The notes under the pieces were generated by a model that worked only from the letters and a program-made list of their open reading frames with translations, was not told where the DNA came from and ran no database searches. Source: Streptomyces seoulensis (lineage in GTDB: Bacteria; Actinomycetota; Actinomycetes; Streptomycetales; Streptomycetaceae). From it: DNA of 64,000 nt. The position numbers and the translations under genes were made by a program. Below are positions 1-7,761 of the stretch, in pieces. The DNA is taken from NCBI GenBank assembly GCA_013364255.1, contig CP054936.1:4060853-4124852 (forward strand). The letters run 5' to 3'. Within the stretch, counting starts at the first letter, position 1, and each line of letters starts with the position of its first letter.

Positions 1-195
1 GCGGTGCGCCATCCCGATCGCGTAGGCGAGGGCGCGCTCGCTGGAGTCGGATCCGTCGAAGCCGACGACGACGCCGTGCTTGAACGCCGGATCGCAGGGG
101 TGGCGCGACTCTGGCACCGCCAGGGGATCGGCCGCCGTGGGGTCGGCGACCGGCCGCTTGCGGTCCGCGGGTTCGAAGAATTCGTGACCGGCCAT
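1..195 (-). CDS. Universal stress protein (UspA family), N-terminal part only
   Basis: Only the first 65 residues lie in the window; the gene runs off the left edge. After about 40 residues of variable leader comes GVVVGFDGSDSSERALAYA, the first beta strand and nucleotide-binding loop of the UspA fold (VVGxDGSxxSxxAL). This family binds ATP or AMP in the cytoplasm and is linked to dormancy and stress responses; the specific role here cannot be read. The ATG start is the first one compatible with this frame. The rest of the protein, including the usual second Usp domain of actinobacterial members, is not visible. Confidence 0.8.
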   Translation of the reverse strand, partial: MAGHEFFEPADRKRPVADPTAADPLAVPESRHPCDPAFKHGVVVGFDGSDSSERALAYAIGMAHR

Positions 196-715
196 GGCTG
201 TCTCGGCGAGGTGATCCTTAGTCGGGGACGACAGTCTGCGGCGAAGCTGTGTCCGGGAATCGTCTTCCCGTCCCCATACCCCCAAGGGTACGGCGCCAAG
301 CCTTTCTAGCCCAGATCCCGCGCACTCTCCGTGGTGGTTCGGCGCGGTTCACCGGAGCATGCACGACGCACGCCCGTAACGCAATGGTTGCTGCCCCGTA
401 CAGGCGGTTTGCGCGGTATGAACCGGCCATGGCCGAAGCACGGATGTCACCACTGGGACCAGGGGGACTGGAGAGGCGCATGTGGGGGAACACGAACGGC
501 TCGGCGGGGCTCGGCGAGACCCGTACGGGCCCGGCGCAGCACCGGCGCGGGGCCGGGGCGCGTGTGGTGCGCGGGCGGCGGAAGGGGTGCGGGAGGCCGT
601 ACGGAACCGCGCGCGGGACGGCCGTACGGGTCCCCGTCGGCTCCGGACAGTGACCGGTCGGCCGGACGGCCGTTGAACGTGCGTCGCCGCAGGGAGCACA
701 CCGAAGGAGCGCGCC
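196..715. other. 520-bp gap without a convincing gene
   Basis: This lies between the divergent stress protein and the small membrane protein gene. The only candidate is a 57-codon open frame on the plus strand at 480-653 with GGAGAGG just upstream of its ATG, rich in Arg and Gly with no recognisable domain; I do not call it a gene. The region should hold the promoters of both flanking genes, but I see no clear -10/-35 pair. Confidence 0.4.
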
Positions 716-1051
716 GTGTCCGGACCCCGTACCGTCCCAGGAGCGGCGCCCGGCCCCGAGGACGGCGCGGGCGACGGCGTGGGCGACGTGCTGCGGTGGG
801 CCGCCTTCAGCTGCGTCCTCGTGCCCGTGGTGCGGCTCTGGTGCGGCGCCTCGCCGGCCGGCGCCGCCGGGACCGCGCTGGGCCTGGCGGCCGTGACCGT
901 GGCCTGCCGGGCGCTGCTGCGCCAGTCGGAGCGGGGCGCGGCCCGGCTGCGCGCCGAGGAACGCGTCGCGCATCGCGGCCGGCGCCGGCGCACCGGTACG
1001 GGGGCCCACCGGGGCCACCGGCACCTCGCCGGAGCTCCACCGGTCGACTGA
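716..1051 (+). CDS. Small membrane protein of unknown function
   Basis: A 111-residue protein starting at a GTG preceded by GAAGGAG at good spacing. Residues about 26-46 and 48-66 are hydrophobic and probably form two closely spaced transmembrane helices, followed by a basic, Arg- and His-rich cytoplasmic tail (QSERGAARLRAEERVAHRGR). No family was recognised. It lies alone upstream of adpA on the same strand, separated by 379 bp, so it is probably a separate transcription unit. Real-gene status rests on the ribosome binding site, the hydrophobic pattern and the codon bias. Confidence 0.6.
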   Translation: MSGPRTVPGAAPGPEDGAGDGVGDVLRWAAFSCVLVPVVRLWCGASPAGAAGTALGLAAVTVACRALLRQSERGAARLRAEERVAHRGRRRRTGTGAHRGHRHLAGAPPVD

Positions 1052-1430
1052 CCGGTTTCCGCACCCTGGCCCGTATCTTTTCAGCCAACTTCTGGACGTG
1101 GCGCATCCCCGGTCCGAAGTACCCCCCAACCCCCGTTCGACCTGCACGGAAAAGGCCTCGGGGGGTCCGCGCACCCTACGTGGATTGGCCACCGCGACGA
1201 GGCGCACTTCCCTGCACGCCGCGCTAGTGCGACGCTTCGTGATCGAATGCTTCACGCCAAGTTGCCATGTCGACAATGTGCCGGGTGGTGAACTGGCCAC
1301 TGGCGCACGGCAGGACACAGTAGATTCGATCTTGACTGTCTTTACGGCGGGGGACTCGTGCAGGACCGAGGGGAAACGTGCAGGAGCGACACAACCGAGG
1401 AGCCGCGACCACCGAGGGGGGCTTAGCAGT
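1052..1430. promoter_or_regulatory. Long adpA upstream control region
   Basis: A 379-bp non-coding stretch directly upstream of adpA with lower G+C islands. It contains CTTCACGCCA at 1250-1259, whose reverse complement TGGCGTGAAG matches 9 of 10 positions of the published AdpA consensus TGGCSNGWWY, and TTGACT at 1332-1337, a plausible -35 hexamer without an obvious -10. In other streptomycetes this region carries a long 5' leader and binding sites for several regulators, including AdpA itself. The site assignment here is by eye only. Confidence 0.4.
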
Positions 1431-2678
1431 ATGAGCCACGACTCCACTGCCGCGCCGGACGCCGCGGCCCGGAAGCTTTCCGGGCGACGCCGCAAGGAGA
1501 TCGTCGCGGTGCTGCTGTTCAGCGGCGGCCCCATCTTCGAGAGTTCCATACCGCTTTCGGTGTTCGGGATCGACCGCCAGGACGCCGGAGTGCCGCGCTA
1601 CCGCCTGCTCGTGGCGGCCGGCGAGGACGGCCCGCTGCGGACCACAGGGGGCCTGGAACTCACCGCGCCACACGGCCTGGAGGCGATCTCGCGGGCGGGC
1701 ACGGTCGTCGTGCCGGCCTGGCGTTCGATCACCTCGCCGCCGCCCGCGGAGGCGCTCGACGCGCTGCGCCGGGCGCACGAGGAGGGGGCCCGCATCGTGG
1801 GTCTGTGCACCGGGGCGTTCGTGCTCGCCGCGGCCGGCCTGCTGGACGGCCGCCCGGCGACCACCCACTGGATGTACGCGCCGACGCTGGCCAAACGCTA
1901 TCCGTCGGTGCACGTCGATCCGCGGGAGCTGTTCGTCGACGACGGCGACGTGCTGACGTCGGCGGGCACCGCGGCCGGGATCGACCTGTGCCTGCACATC
2001 GTGCGCTCGGACCACGGCAACGAGGCGGCCGGCGCGCTGGCCCGCCGCCTGGTGGTCCCGCCGCGCCGCAGCGGCGGCCAGGAGCGCTACCTCGACAGGT
2101 CTTTACCCGAGGAGATCGGCGCCGACCCGCTCGCCGAGGTCGTCGCCTGGGCGCTGGAGCACCTCCACGAGCAGTTCGACGTGGAGACGCTGGCGGCACG
2201 CGCCTACATGAGCCGGCGGACGTTCGACCGCCGCTTCCGCTCGCTCACCGGCAGCGCGCCGCTCCAGTGGCTGATCACCCAGCGGGTGCTCCAGGCGCAG
2301 CGGCTGCTGGAGACGTCGGACTACTCGGTGGACGAGGTCGCGGGACGCTGCGGCTTCCGCTCCCCCGTGGCGCTGCGCGGCCACTTCCGGCGGCAGCTGG
2401 GCTCGTCCCCGGCCGCCTACCGGGCGGCCTACCGGGCGCGCCGGCCGCAGGGTGAGCGGCCGGGCGAGGCCGAGGAGCCGATGGGGCCGGGCCTGCCCGG
2501 ACCGAACGGCGCCGGTCTGCCCGCCGGCCACGGGCCGGCCGGACCGGTCGGGGTGCCGCAGCCCGCCGGGCCCGTGCCGGCGTCGGCGCTGCACTCCGAC
2601 GGCCCGCTGCCGCACCAGGCCCGCCGCGCCCCGGCGGCCCTGTCGGCGAGTCTGCCCGGGCAGCGGTCGGGCGGCTGA
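1431..2678 (+). CDS. adpA: AdpA, AraC/XylS-type master regulator of development
   Basis: A 415-residue DNA-binding regulator that in streptomycetes activates aerial growth, secondary metabolism and secreted proteases. Residues about 23-190 form a DJ-1/PfpI (class I glutamine amidotransferase-like) dimerisation domain with the nucleophile-elbow sequence IVGLCTGAFVLAAAG. After a linker, two AraC helix-turn-helix units follow (FDVETLAARAYMSRRTFDRR and YSVDEVAGRCGFRSPVALRG). A Pro/Gly-rich tail follows. Codon 225, in the linker, is TTA (2103-2105), the rare leucine codon read by bldA tRNA, as in known adpA genes. The next gene is orn, the arrangement I know from S. coelicolor and S. griseus. The ATG start gives the family's usual length; the longer upstream open frame is not supported. 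Confidence 0.95.
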   Translation: MSHDSTAAPDAAARKLSGRRRKEIVAVLLFSGGPIFESSIPLSVFGIDRQDAGVPRYRLLVAAGEDGPLRTTGGLELTAPHGLEAISRAGTVVVPAWRSITSPPPAEALDALRRAHEEGARIVGLCTGAFVLAAAGLLDGRPATTHWMYAPTLAKRYPSVHVDPRELFVDDGDVLTSAGTAAGIDLCLHIVRSDHGNEAAGALARRLVVPPRRSGGQERYLDRSLPEEIGADPLAEVVAWALEHLHEQFDVETLAARAYMSRRTFDRRFRSLTGSAPLQWLITQRVLQAQRLLETSDYSVDEVAGRCGFRSPVALRGHFRRQLGSSPAAYRAAYRARRPQGERPGEAEEPMGPGLPGPNGAGLPAGHGPAGPVGVPQPAGPVPASALHSDGPLPHQARRAPAALSASLPGQRSGG

Positions 2679-2684
2679 ACGAAG

Positions 2685-2728
2685 CGAAGGGGTGGGCGGG
2701 CGTCCTCGGACGCCCGCCCACCCCTTCG
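2685..2728. terminator. Strong hairpin after adpA
   Basis: A perfect 21-bp inverted repeat (arms 2685-2705 and 2708-2728) built around GGGGTGGGCGGGCGTCC, starting 7 bases after the adpA stop codon. There is no T-run, as is usual in Streptomyces. It should separate adpA from orn. Confidence 0.8.
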
Positions 2729-2793
2729 GCGTTCCCGGGCCGGGTGCCGCACGGCGGGGCCGGGCCGGGGCCGCTCGCCGTAAGGTTGCACAC

Positions 2794-3402
2794 ATGAACG
2801 ATCGCATGGTGTGGATCGACTGCGAGATGACCGGCCTCTCGCTGTCCGACGACGCTCTCATCGAGGTGGCCGCCCTCGTCACCGACTCCGAGCTGAACGT
2901 GCTCGGCGAGGGAGTCGACATCGTCATCCGCCCGCCGGACGCCGCGCTGGAGACGATGCCCGAGGTGGTGCGCCAGATGCACACCGCCTCCGGCCTGCTC
3001 GCCGAGCTGCCCGGCGGCACGACCCTGAAGGACGCCGAGGAGCAGGTCCTCGCCTACGTCCGCGAGCACGTGAAGGAGCCCGGCAAGGCGCCCCTGTGCG
3101 GGAACTCGGTCGGCACCGACCGCGGCTTCCTGCTGCGCGACATGACGGAGCTGGAGGGCTATCTCCACTACCGCATCGTCGACGTCTCCTCGATCAAGGA
3201 ACTGGCCCGGCGCTGGTACCCGAGGGCGTACTTCAACAGTCCGGAGAAGAACGGCAACCACCGGGCGCTGGCCGACATCCGCGAGTCCATCGCCGAGCTG
3301 CGGTACTACCGCGAGGCGGTCTTCGTCCCGCCGCCCGGCCCGGACTCCGACACGGCCAAGGCGATCGCCGCCAAGCACGTCCTGCCTGCTCAGCAGGGCT
3401 GA
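2794..3402 (+). CDS. orn: Oligoribonuclease (DEDDh 3'-5' exonuclease)
   Basis: A 202-residue cytoplasmic exonuclease that degrades 2-5 nt RNA fragments and, in many bacteria, pGpG from cyclic-di-GMP breakdown, which is relevant because a c-di-GMP enzyme (cdgA) also lies in this window. The DEDDh motifs are visible: WIDCEMTGL (Asp and Glu, ExoI) near the N-terminus, GNSVGTDRGFL (Asp, ExoII), and NHRALADIRESI (His and Asp, ExoIII). Length matches the family. It follows adpA after a strong hairpin and so likely has its own promoter in the 65 bases between hairpin and ATG. In S. coelicolor the orthologue ornA affects growth and aerial mycelium. Confidence 0.95.
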   Translation: MNDRMVWIDCEMTGLSLSDDALIEVAALVTDSELNVLGEGVDIVIRPPDAALETMPEVVRQMHTASGLLAELPGGTTLKDAEEQVLAYVREHVKEPGKAPLCGNSVGTDRGFLLRDMTELEGYLHYRIVDVSSIKELARRWYPRAYFNSPEKNGNHRALADIRESIAELRYYREAVFVPPPGPDSDTAKAIAAKHVLPAQQG

Positions 3403-3513
3403 GAGGGTCCCGTGGAGGGGCGCCGCGAAACTGGTGCGCGAGCACCCCTTCGGACCCTGTACACTTTTTCTCGGCCGGTCGGGGAAACGACCAAGTGAAC
3501 CGCTTCCGGTCAT

Positions 3514-3587
3514 GGTGGGTGTAGCTCAGCTGGTAGAGCACCTGGTTGTGGTCCAGGATGCCGCGGGTTCGAGTCCCGTCACTCACC
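3514..3587 (+). tRNA. tRNA-His (GTG)
   Basis: The cloverleaf folds with acceptor arms GTGGGTG and CACTCAC, D-arm GTAGCTCAGCTGGTAGAGCA, anticodon loop TTGTGGT with GTG, and T-loop GGTTCGAGTCC. Position 3514 is the extra G-1 that histidine tRNAs carry, opposite discriminator C73 at 3587, an identity element of tRNA-His. CCA is not encoded. Confidence 0.95.
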
Positions 3588-3595
3588 CTGTCTGG

Positions 3596-3632
3596 CAGAG
3601 GGCCGGTCCGTGAAAAACGGACCGGCCCTCTG
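3596..3632. terminator. Hairpin after tRNA-His
   Basis: A perfect 16-bp stem (arms 3596-3611 and 3617-3632, core GAGGGCCGGTCCGT) with a GAAAA loop, nine bases after the tRNA. It also faces the end of the convergent reductase gene and probably works in both directions. Confidence 0.85.
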
Positions 3633-3676
3633 TCGTGTCCGCCCGGCGTTCCGGGCGCCGGGCGGAGCCGCCGCGG

Positions 3677-4267
3677 CTACGCCTCCTCCTCGTACGGGAA
3701 ACGGGCGAAGGGGGCTTCTGTCGCGAAGAAGGTCTTGGCGCGGGTCAGGGCGGCTGTGTCGGTGTGGATCTGGCCGGGGCTGGAGGCGGTGCCCAGGAGG
3801 ACGCCGCCGAAGCGCATGCGCAGGTAGGCCGCCGTGTGGTGGAGGGTGAGGGTGAGCGGGGCGGCGACCTCCGGCTCGCTGTGGGCCATCGCCGTCACGC
3901 CCCACAGCGTGCCGCCGGCCATCGCGGCCCGGAAGCCGGGGTCGGGGGTGCGCAGCCACCGGGACCAGTGGTCGAGGTAGCGCTTGGCGTAGGAGGACAG
4001 GGAGTACCAGTACAGCGGTGAGACGATCACTATGTCGGTGGCCGCGAGCGTCGCCTCCCGCAGCAGGGTCTCGTCGGCCGACTCCGCGCGCGGCGCGTCC
4101 GCGGCGTGCCGCTCGTCGGTGAAGTCGGGCAGGTGCAGCCGCGTCAGGTCCAGCCAGCGCTGTCCGGCGCCGGCGGGCAGCTGCTCCGCCGCCGTGCGGG
4201 CGAGCGCTTCCGTGTTGCCGTCCGCGCGGGCGCCGGCGAGGAGGAAGAGGAACGATCGGGTCGTCAT
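3677..4267 (-). CDS. Flavodoxin-fold NAD(P)H-dependent oxidoreductase
   Basis: A 196-residue protein of the NADPH-dependent FMN reductase / flavodoxin-like family. The N-terminal strand and phosphate loop read FLFLLAGARADGNTEALA, where SxxxGNT-like residues would bind FMN phosphate. The middle segment IVIVSPLYWYSLSSYAKRYLDHW is the hallmark of this family (flavin-ring loop and dimer contact helix). It probably reduces quinones or flavin in the cytoplasm; the substrate is unknown. The ATG at 4267 was chosen because homologous sequence begins there; an upstream extension reads through GC-rich leader. It is divergent from the acetyltransferase. Confidence 0.8.
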   Translation of the reverse strand: MTTRSFLFLLAGARADGNTEALARTAAEQLPAGAGQRWLDLTRLHLPDFTDERHAADAPRAESADETLLREATLAATDIVIVSPLYWYSLSSYAKRYLDHWSRWLRTPDPGFRAAMAGGTLWGVTAMAHSEPEVAAPLTLTLHHTAAYLRMRFGGVLLGTASSPGQIHTDTAALTRAKTFFATEAPFARFPYEEEA

Positions 4268-4413
4268 GGGACTGCTCCAGGCTCGGTCGGGGAGAGCGCG
4301 CGGGCGGCCGCACTCCGCCCCGCGGTCGGGTTCCGCACGTGCAACCGCCGTTCGTCTGCTGGAATTCCGTACGGGTCCCAGCAGGTGGGAGCCGTTCCGC
4401 GTCAAGGAGTCGC

Positions 4414-4923
4414 ATGCGTGCCGAGGTCGTTCGCACCGCTCGTCTGGAGCTGGTGCCGCTGGAGACGGGGCACGCCGGGGAGATGGCCGGGGTGCTGGCC
4501 GATCCGGCGTTGCACGCGTTCATCGGGGGCGCGCCGCTCGGGGCGGCCGAGCTGCGGGAGCGGTACGAGCGGTGGGTGGGCGGGTCGCCGGATCCGGGGG
4601 TGCTGTGGTGCAACTGGGTGCTGCGGGCGCGGGAAGGCCGTCCCCGGCTGGTGGGGACCGTGCAGGCCACGGTGACCGGGGGCGGCGCGGTCGCCGAGGT
4701 CGCCTGGGTGATCGGCGTCGCCTGGCAGGGGCGCGGGTTCGCCTCGGAGGCGGCGCGCGGGCTGGTCGCGCTGCTGGAGCGGCGGGGTGTCACCACCGTC
4801 CTCGCGCACATCCACCCGGAGCACCACGCCTCCGCCGCCGTCGCCCGCGCCGCCGGACTCGCGCCGACCGGTGAGACGGCGGACGGGGAGGCGGTGTGGC
4901 GGCGGACGGCGCCCGGCCGGTGA
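4414..4923 (+). CDS. GNAT family N-acetyltransferase
   Basis: A 169-residue acetyl-CoA-dependent acetyltransferase of the RimJ-like GNAT subgroup. It starts RTARLELVPLETGHAGEMAG (typical of this subgroup) and contains the acetyl-CoA pyrophosphate loop as GVAWQGRGFASEAARGLVAL (Q-x-x-G-x-G/A pattern), then AHIHPEHHASAAVARAAGL, the C-terminal strand-helix in which asparagine is often found instead of histidine. AAGGAG ahead of the ATG fixes the start. The acceptor substrate is unknown. It converges on cebR with a 13-bp gap, so the two genes must terminate within each other or share a terminator. Confidence 0.8.
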   Translation: MRAEVVRTARLELVPLETGHAGEMAGVLADPALHAFIGGAPLGAAELRERYERWVGGSPDPGVLWCNWVLRAREGRPRLVGTVQATVTGGGAVAEVAWVIGVAWQGRGFASEAARGLVALLERRGVTTVLAHIHPEHHASAAVARAAGLAPTGETADGEAVWRRTAPGR

Positions 4924-4936
4924 GCCCGCGCCGCGG

Positions 4937-5989
4937 CTAGGAGGAGGCGCGCACCACCAGTTCGGCCGGCAGCACCGCGTGGTGCGGTACGCGGCCGGGG
5001 CCGCCCGGCAGGCGGCGGTCGGCGATCTCCGTCAGGAGCAGGTCGATCATGGCCCGGCCCATCTCCTCGATGGGCTGGCGGACGCTGGTCAGCGGCGGGT
5101 CCATGTGCCGGGCGATGGCCGAGTCGTCGTAGCCGACCAGCGCCACGTCCTCGGGCGTACGGCGGCCCCGCTCGCGCAGCACCTGGCGGGCGCCGGCCGC
5201 GGTGACGTCCGAGCCGGCGAACACCGCGTCCACGTCGGGGGCGTTCTCCAGCAGCCGCGCCATCGCGCGCCGCCCGCCCTCCTCGGTGAAGTCGCCCTGT
5301 TCGACGAGGGTTTCGTCCGCCGCGATGCCCGCCTCGCGCAGGGCGTCGCGGTAACCGTCCACGCGCCGCTGGGCGCCGTAGACGTCCAGGTGGCCGGTGA
5401 TGTGGGCGATCCGGCGCCGGCCGCCGGCCAGCAGGTGTTCCACCGCCGAGCGCGCGCCGCCGTAGTTGTCGGAGTCCACCGAGGGCAGTGTCTCGGCCGC
5501 CGAGCGCGGGCCGCTGATCACGGCCGGGATCTCCAGCTGGGCCACCAGGTCGGGCAGCGGGTCGTCGGCGTGCACGGACACCAGCAGCACCCCGTCCACC
5601 CGGTGCGCGGCCAGGTACTGGGCGAGCCGGCGCCGTTCGCGGTCGCCGCCCGCGAAGGTCAGCAGCAACTGCATCTCGGTGTCGGCCAGTTCGGCGCCCA
5701 CACCGCGCAGCATGTCGGAGAAGTACGGCTCGGCGAAGAACCGCGTCTCCGGTTCGGGCACGACGAGCGCGATGGCGTCGGTGCGGTTGGCGGCCAGGGC
5801 GCGGGCGGCGGTGTTGGGGACGTAGCCGAGTTCGGCGACCGCCGCCTCCACGGCGGCGCGGGTGGCGTCGCTGACCCGGGGCGAGCCGTTGATCACCCGG
5901 GAGACCGTGCCGCGGCCCACACCGGCCCGGGCGGCGACCTCCTCCAGGGTGGGCCGCCGACCGCCACGGTTCCGCCCGCCGTTGACCAT
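4937..5989 (-). CDS. cebR: CebR-type LacI repressor of cello-oligosaccharide use
   Basis: A 350-residue LacI/GalR regulator. Residues about 13-60 are the HTH and hinge (PTLEEVAARAGVGRGTVSRV, then VAELGYVPNTAARALA); the rest is the periplasmic-binding-protein-like ligand domain ending in PPLTSVRQPIEEMGRAM, typical of LacI proteins. In known species CebR binds a 14-bp palindrome TGGGAGCGCTCCCA and is released by cellobiose or cellotriose; three such sites lie in the next 8.5 kb. It follows bglC on the same strand after 174 bp. Position beside orn matches S. coelicolor cebR. A second LacI protein (12170-13312) has the same recognition helix, so which one is the true CebR is not fully certain. 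Confidence 0.82.
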   Translation of the reverse strand: MVNGGRNRGGRRPTLEEVAARAGVGRGTVSRVINGSPRVSDATRAAVEAAVAELGYVPNTAARALAANRTDAIALVVPEPETRFFAEPYFSDMLRGVGAELADTEMQLLLTFAGGDRERRRLAQYLAAHRVDGVLLVSVHADDPLPDLVAQLEIPAVISGPRSAAETLPSVDSDNYGGARSAVEHLLAGGRRRIAHITGHLDVYGAQRRVDGYRDALREAGIAADETLVEQGDFTEEGGRRAMARLLENAPDVDAVFAGSDVTAAGARQVLRERGRRTPEDVALVGYDDSAIARHMDPPLTSVRQPIEEMGRAMIDLLLTEIADRRLPGGPGRVPHHAVLPAELVVRASS

Positions 5990-6163
5990 TGTCGCGCCTT
6001 CCGTTCGCCGCCCTCAGGCCAGGAATGTAACAGCCTGCGGCCACTCGTCCCCCGCCCCGTCGCCGTCGCCGCCCGGCGGGGGCGCGCCCCGTCGGGGGCA
6101 CGCGCCCCCGGCGGGTCCCCGGGGTGTCCTCGGCCCGGCCTCAGCCGGGGACTCGGCGGGGAC

Positions 6164-7639
6164 TCACCGCCCCGGCGGCAGCGCGTTGGCGCGGATCACG
6201 TCGGCGTACCAGTGGGCGCTGGCCTTGGGGATGCGGCGCTGGGTGGCGTAGTCGACGTAGACGGCGCCGAACCGCTTCGAATAGCCGTAGGACCACTCGA
6301 AGTTGTCCAGCAGGGACCACAGGAAGTAGCCGCGCACGTCCGCCCCGTCGGCGACGGCCCGCCGCACCGCGTCCAGGTGGGCGTGCAGGTAGGCGATGCG
6401 CTGCGGGTCGTTCACCACGCCCTCGGGCGAGACGTAGTCGTCGAAGGCGGCGCCGTTCTCGGTGACCATCAGCGGCTGCCGCGGGTGCGAGGCGGCCAGG
6501 CCGGTCAGCAGGGTGTGCAGGCCGCTCGCGTCGATGGCCCAGTTCATCGCGGTCAGGTCGTCGTTGGCGAGGTGGAAGGCGACGTGCTCGGAGCCGGTCC
6601 ACGGGGAGTGGTCGCTCGCGCCGTGCCCGTCGTTCTTGGTGGCGCCGGCGCCGTCCGCCGGGTGCGAGACGACGGTCGGCGCGTAGTAGTTGACGCCGAG
6701 CAGGTCGATGGGGCGGGAGATCTCGGTGAGGTCGCCCTCGCGCACCAGCTGTCCCCAGTCGACCAGGTGCGCGGTGTCGGCGAGCAGGTCCTCGGGGTAG
6801 GCGCCGTCCAGGACCGGACCGGTGAAGATCCGGTTGCCGACGGCGTCGATGCGGCGGGCGGCCTCGGCGTCCTCGGCGCTGCCGGTGAGCGGGCGCACCT
6901 GGTGCAGGTTGAGGGTGAGGGAGGTCTGCGCGGAGGAGGGCAGCGCCGCGCGCAGCACGCCGATCGCCTTGCCGTGGGCGAGGTTGAGGTGGTGCGCGGC
7001 GCGCAGGGTGGCCGCCGGGTCGGTACGGCCCGGGGCGTGCACGCCGGAGCCGTAGCCGAGGAAGGCGCTGCACCAGGGCTCGTTGAGGGTGGTCCACACG
7101 CCGACCCGGTCGCCGAGGGCGCGGGCGACCAGCTCGGCGTAGTCGGCGAAGCGGTCCGCGGTGTCGCGCTGCGGCCAGCCGCCGGCGTCCTCCAGCTCCT
7201 GGGGCAGGTCCCAGTGGTAGAGGGTGGCGACGGGGGTGATGCCCGCTTCCAGGAGCTCGTCGGTGAGCCGGCGGTAGAAGTCCAGGCCGCGTTCGACGGC
7301 GGGGCCGCGGCCGGTGGGCTGGACGCGGGACCAGGAGACGGAGAAGCGGTACGCCGTGAGGCCGAGGTCCTTCATCAGCGCCACGTCGTCGCGGTAGCGG
7401 TGGTAGTGGTCGGCGGCGATGTCACCGGTGTCGCCGTTGCGGACCTTGCCGGGGGTGTGGCTGAAGGTGTCCCAGATGGAGGGGGTGCGGCCGTCCTCGG
7501 CGGCGGCGCCCTCGACCTGGTAGGCGGCGGTGGCGGCGCCCCAGACGAAGCCCGTCGGGAAGGAGCCGGAGGACGACGCGGGGGTGGCGGAGGCGCCCGG
7601 GGCCGACTGGGCAGTGGTCTCGGGTCGTACGGCGGTCAT
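6164..7639 (-). CDS. bglC: GH1 beta-glucosidase BglC (intracellular cellobiase)
   Basis: A 491-residue family 1 glycoside hydrolase that splits cellobiose and cellotriose to glucose after import. The GH1 barrel begins at FPTGFVWGAATAAYQVEGA. The acid/base Glu187 is in TLNEPW and the nucleophile Glu394 in VTENGAAF; the subsite sequence WSLLDNFEWSYGY is also intact. No signal peptide is present, so it acts in the cytoplasm. It is last in the cebEFG-bglC row, 122 bp after cebG. A CebR-type box lies 2 bases upstream of the ATG and covers the ribosome binding site, so it may be controlled separately from the transporter. A 30-residue Ser/Ala-rich N-terminal leader precedes the conserved domain. 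Confidence 0.92.
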   Translation of the reverse strand: MTAVRPETTAQSAPGASATPASSSGSFPTGFVWGAATAAYQVEGAAAEDGRTPSIWDTFSHTPGKVRNGDTGDIAADHYHRYRDDVALMKDLGLTAYRFSVSWSRVQPTGRGPAVERGLDFYRRLTDELLEAGITPVATLYHWDLPQELEDAGGWPQRDTADRFADYAELVARALGDRVGVWTTLNEPWCSAFLGYGSGVHAPGRTDPAATLRAAHHLNLAHGKAIGVLRAALPSSAQTSLTLNLHQVRPLTGSAEDAEAARRIDAVGNRIFTGPVLDGAYPEDLLADTAHLVDWGQLVREGDLTEISRPIDLLGVNYYAPTVVSHPADGAGATKNDGHGASDHSPWTGSEHVAFHLANDDLTAMNWAIDASGLHTLLTGLAASHPRQPLMVTENGAAFDDYVSPEGVVNDPQRIAYLHAHLDAVRRAVADGADVRGYFLWSLLDNFEWSYGYSKRFGAVYVDYATQRRIPKASAHWYADVIRANALPPGR

Positions 7640-7641
7640 GG

Positions 7642-7655
7642 TGAGAACGCTCCCA
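7642..7655 (-). promoter_or_regulatory. CebR-type operator over the bglC ribosome binding site
   Basis: On the coding strand the sequence reads TGGGAGCGTTCTCA, 12 of 14 matches to the CebR consensus TGGGAGCGCTCCCA. It occupies positions -16 to -3 relative to the bglC ATG, so its GGGAG half-site doubles as the Shine-Dalgarno sequence. Confidence 0.8.
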
Positions 7656-7761
7656 AAGTGGCGTGGAGGAAGGACGAGGGGAGGAAGCAGGAAGGGGCGA
7701 GGAAAGCGGGGCGGCGGAGGGCGGCCGTGCCGTGGCCGGCCGCCCCGCCGCGCGGCGGCCG

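Noticed and set aside
480..653. A 57-codon plus-strand frame with GGAGAGG before its ATG
   Set aside because: Composition is Arg/Gly-rich like random GC-rich DNA, with no motif; the ribosome binding site alone is weak support.
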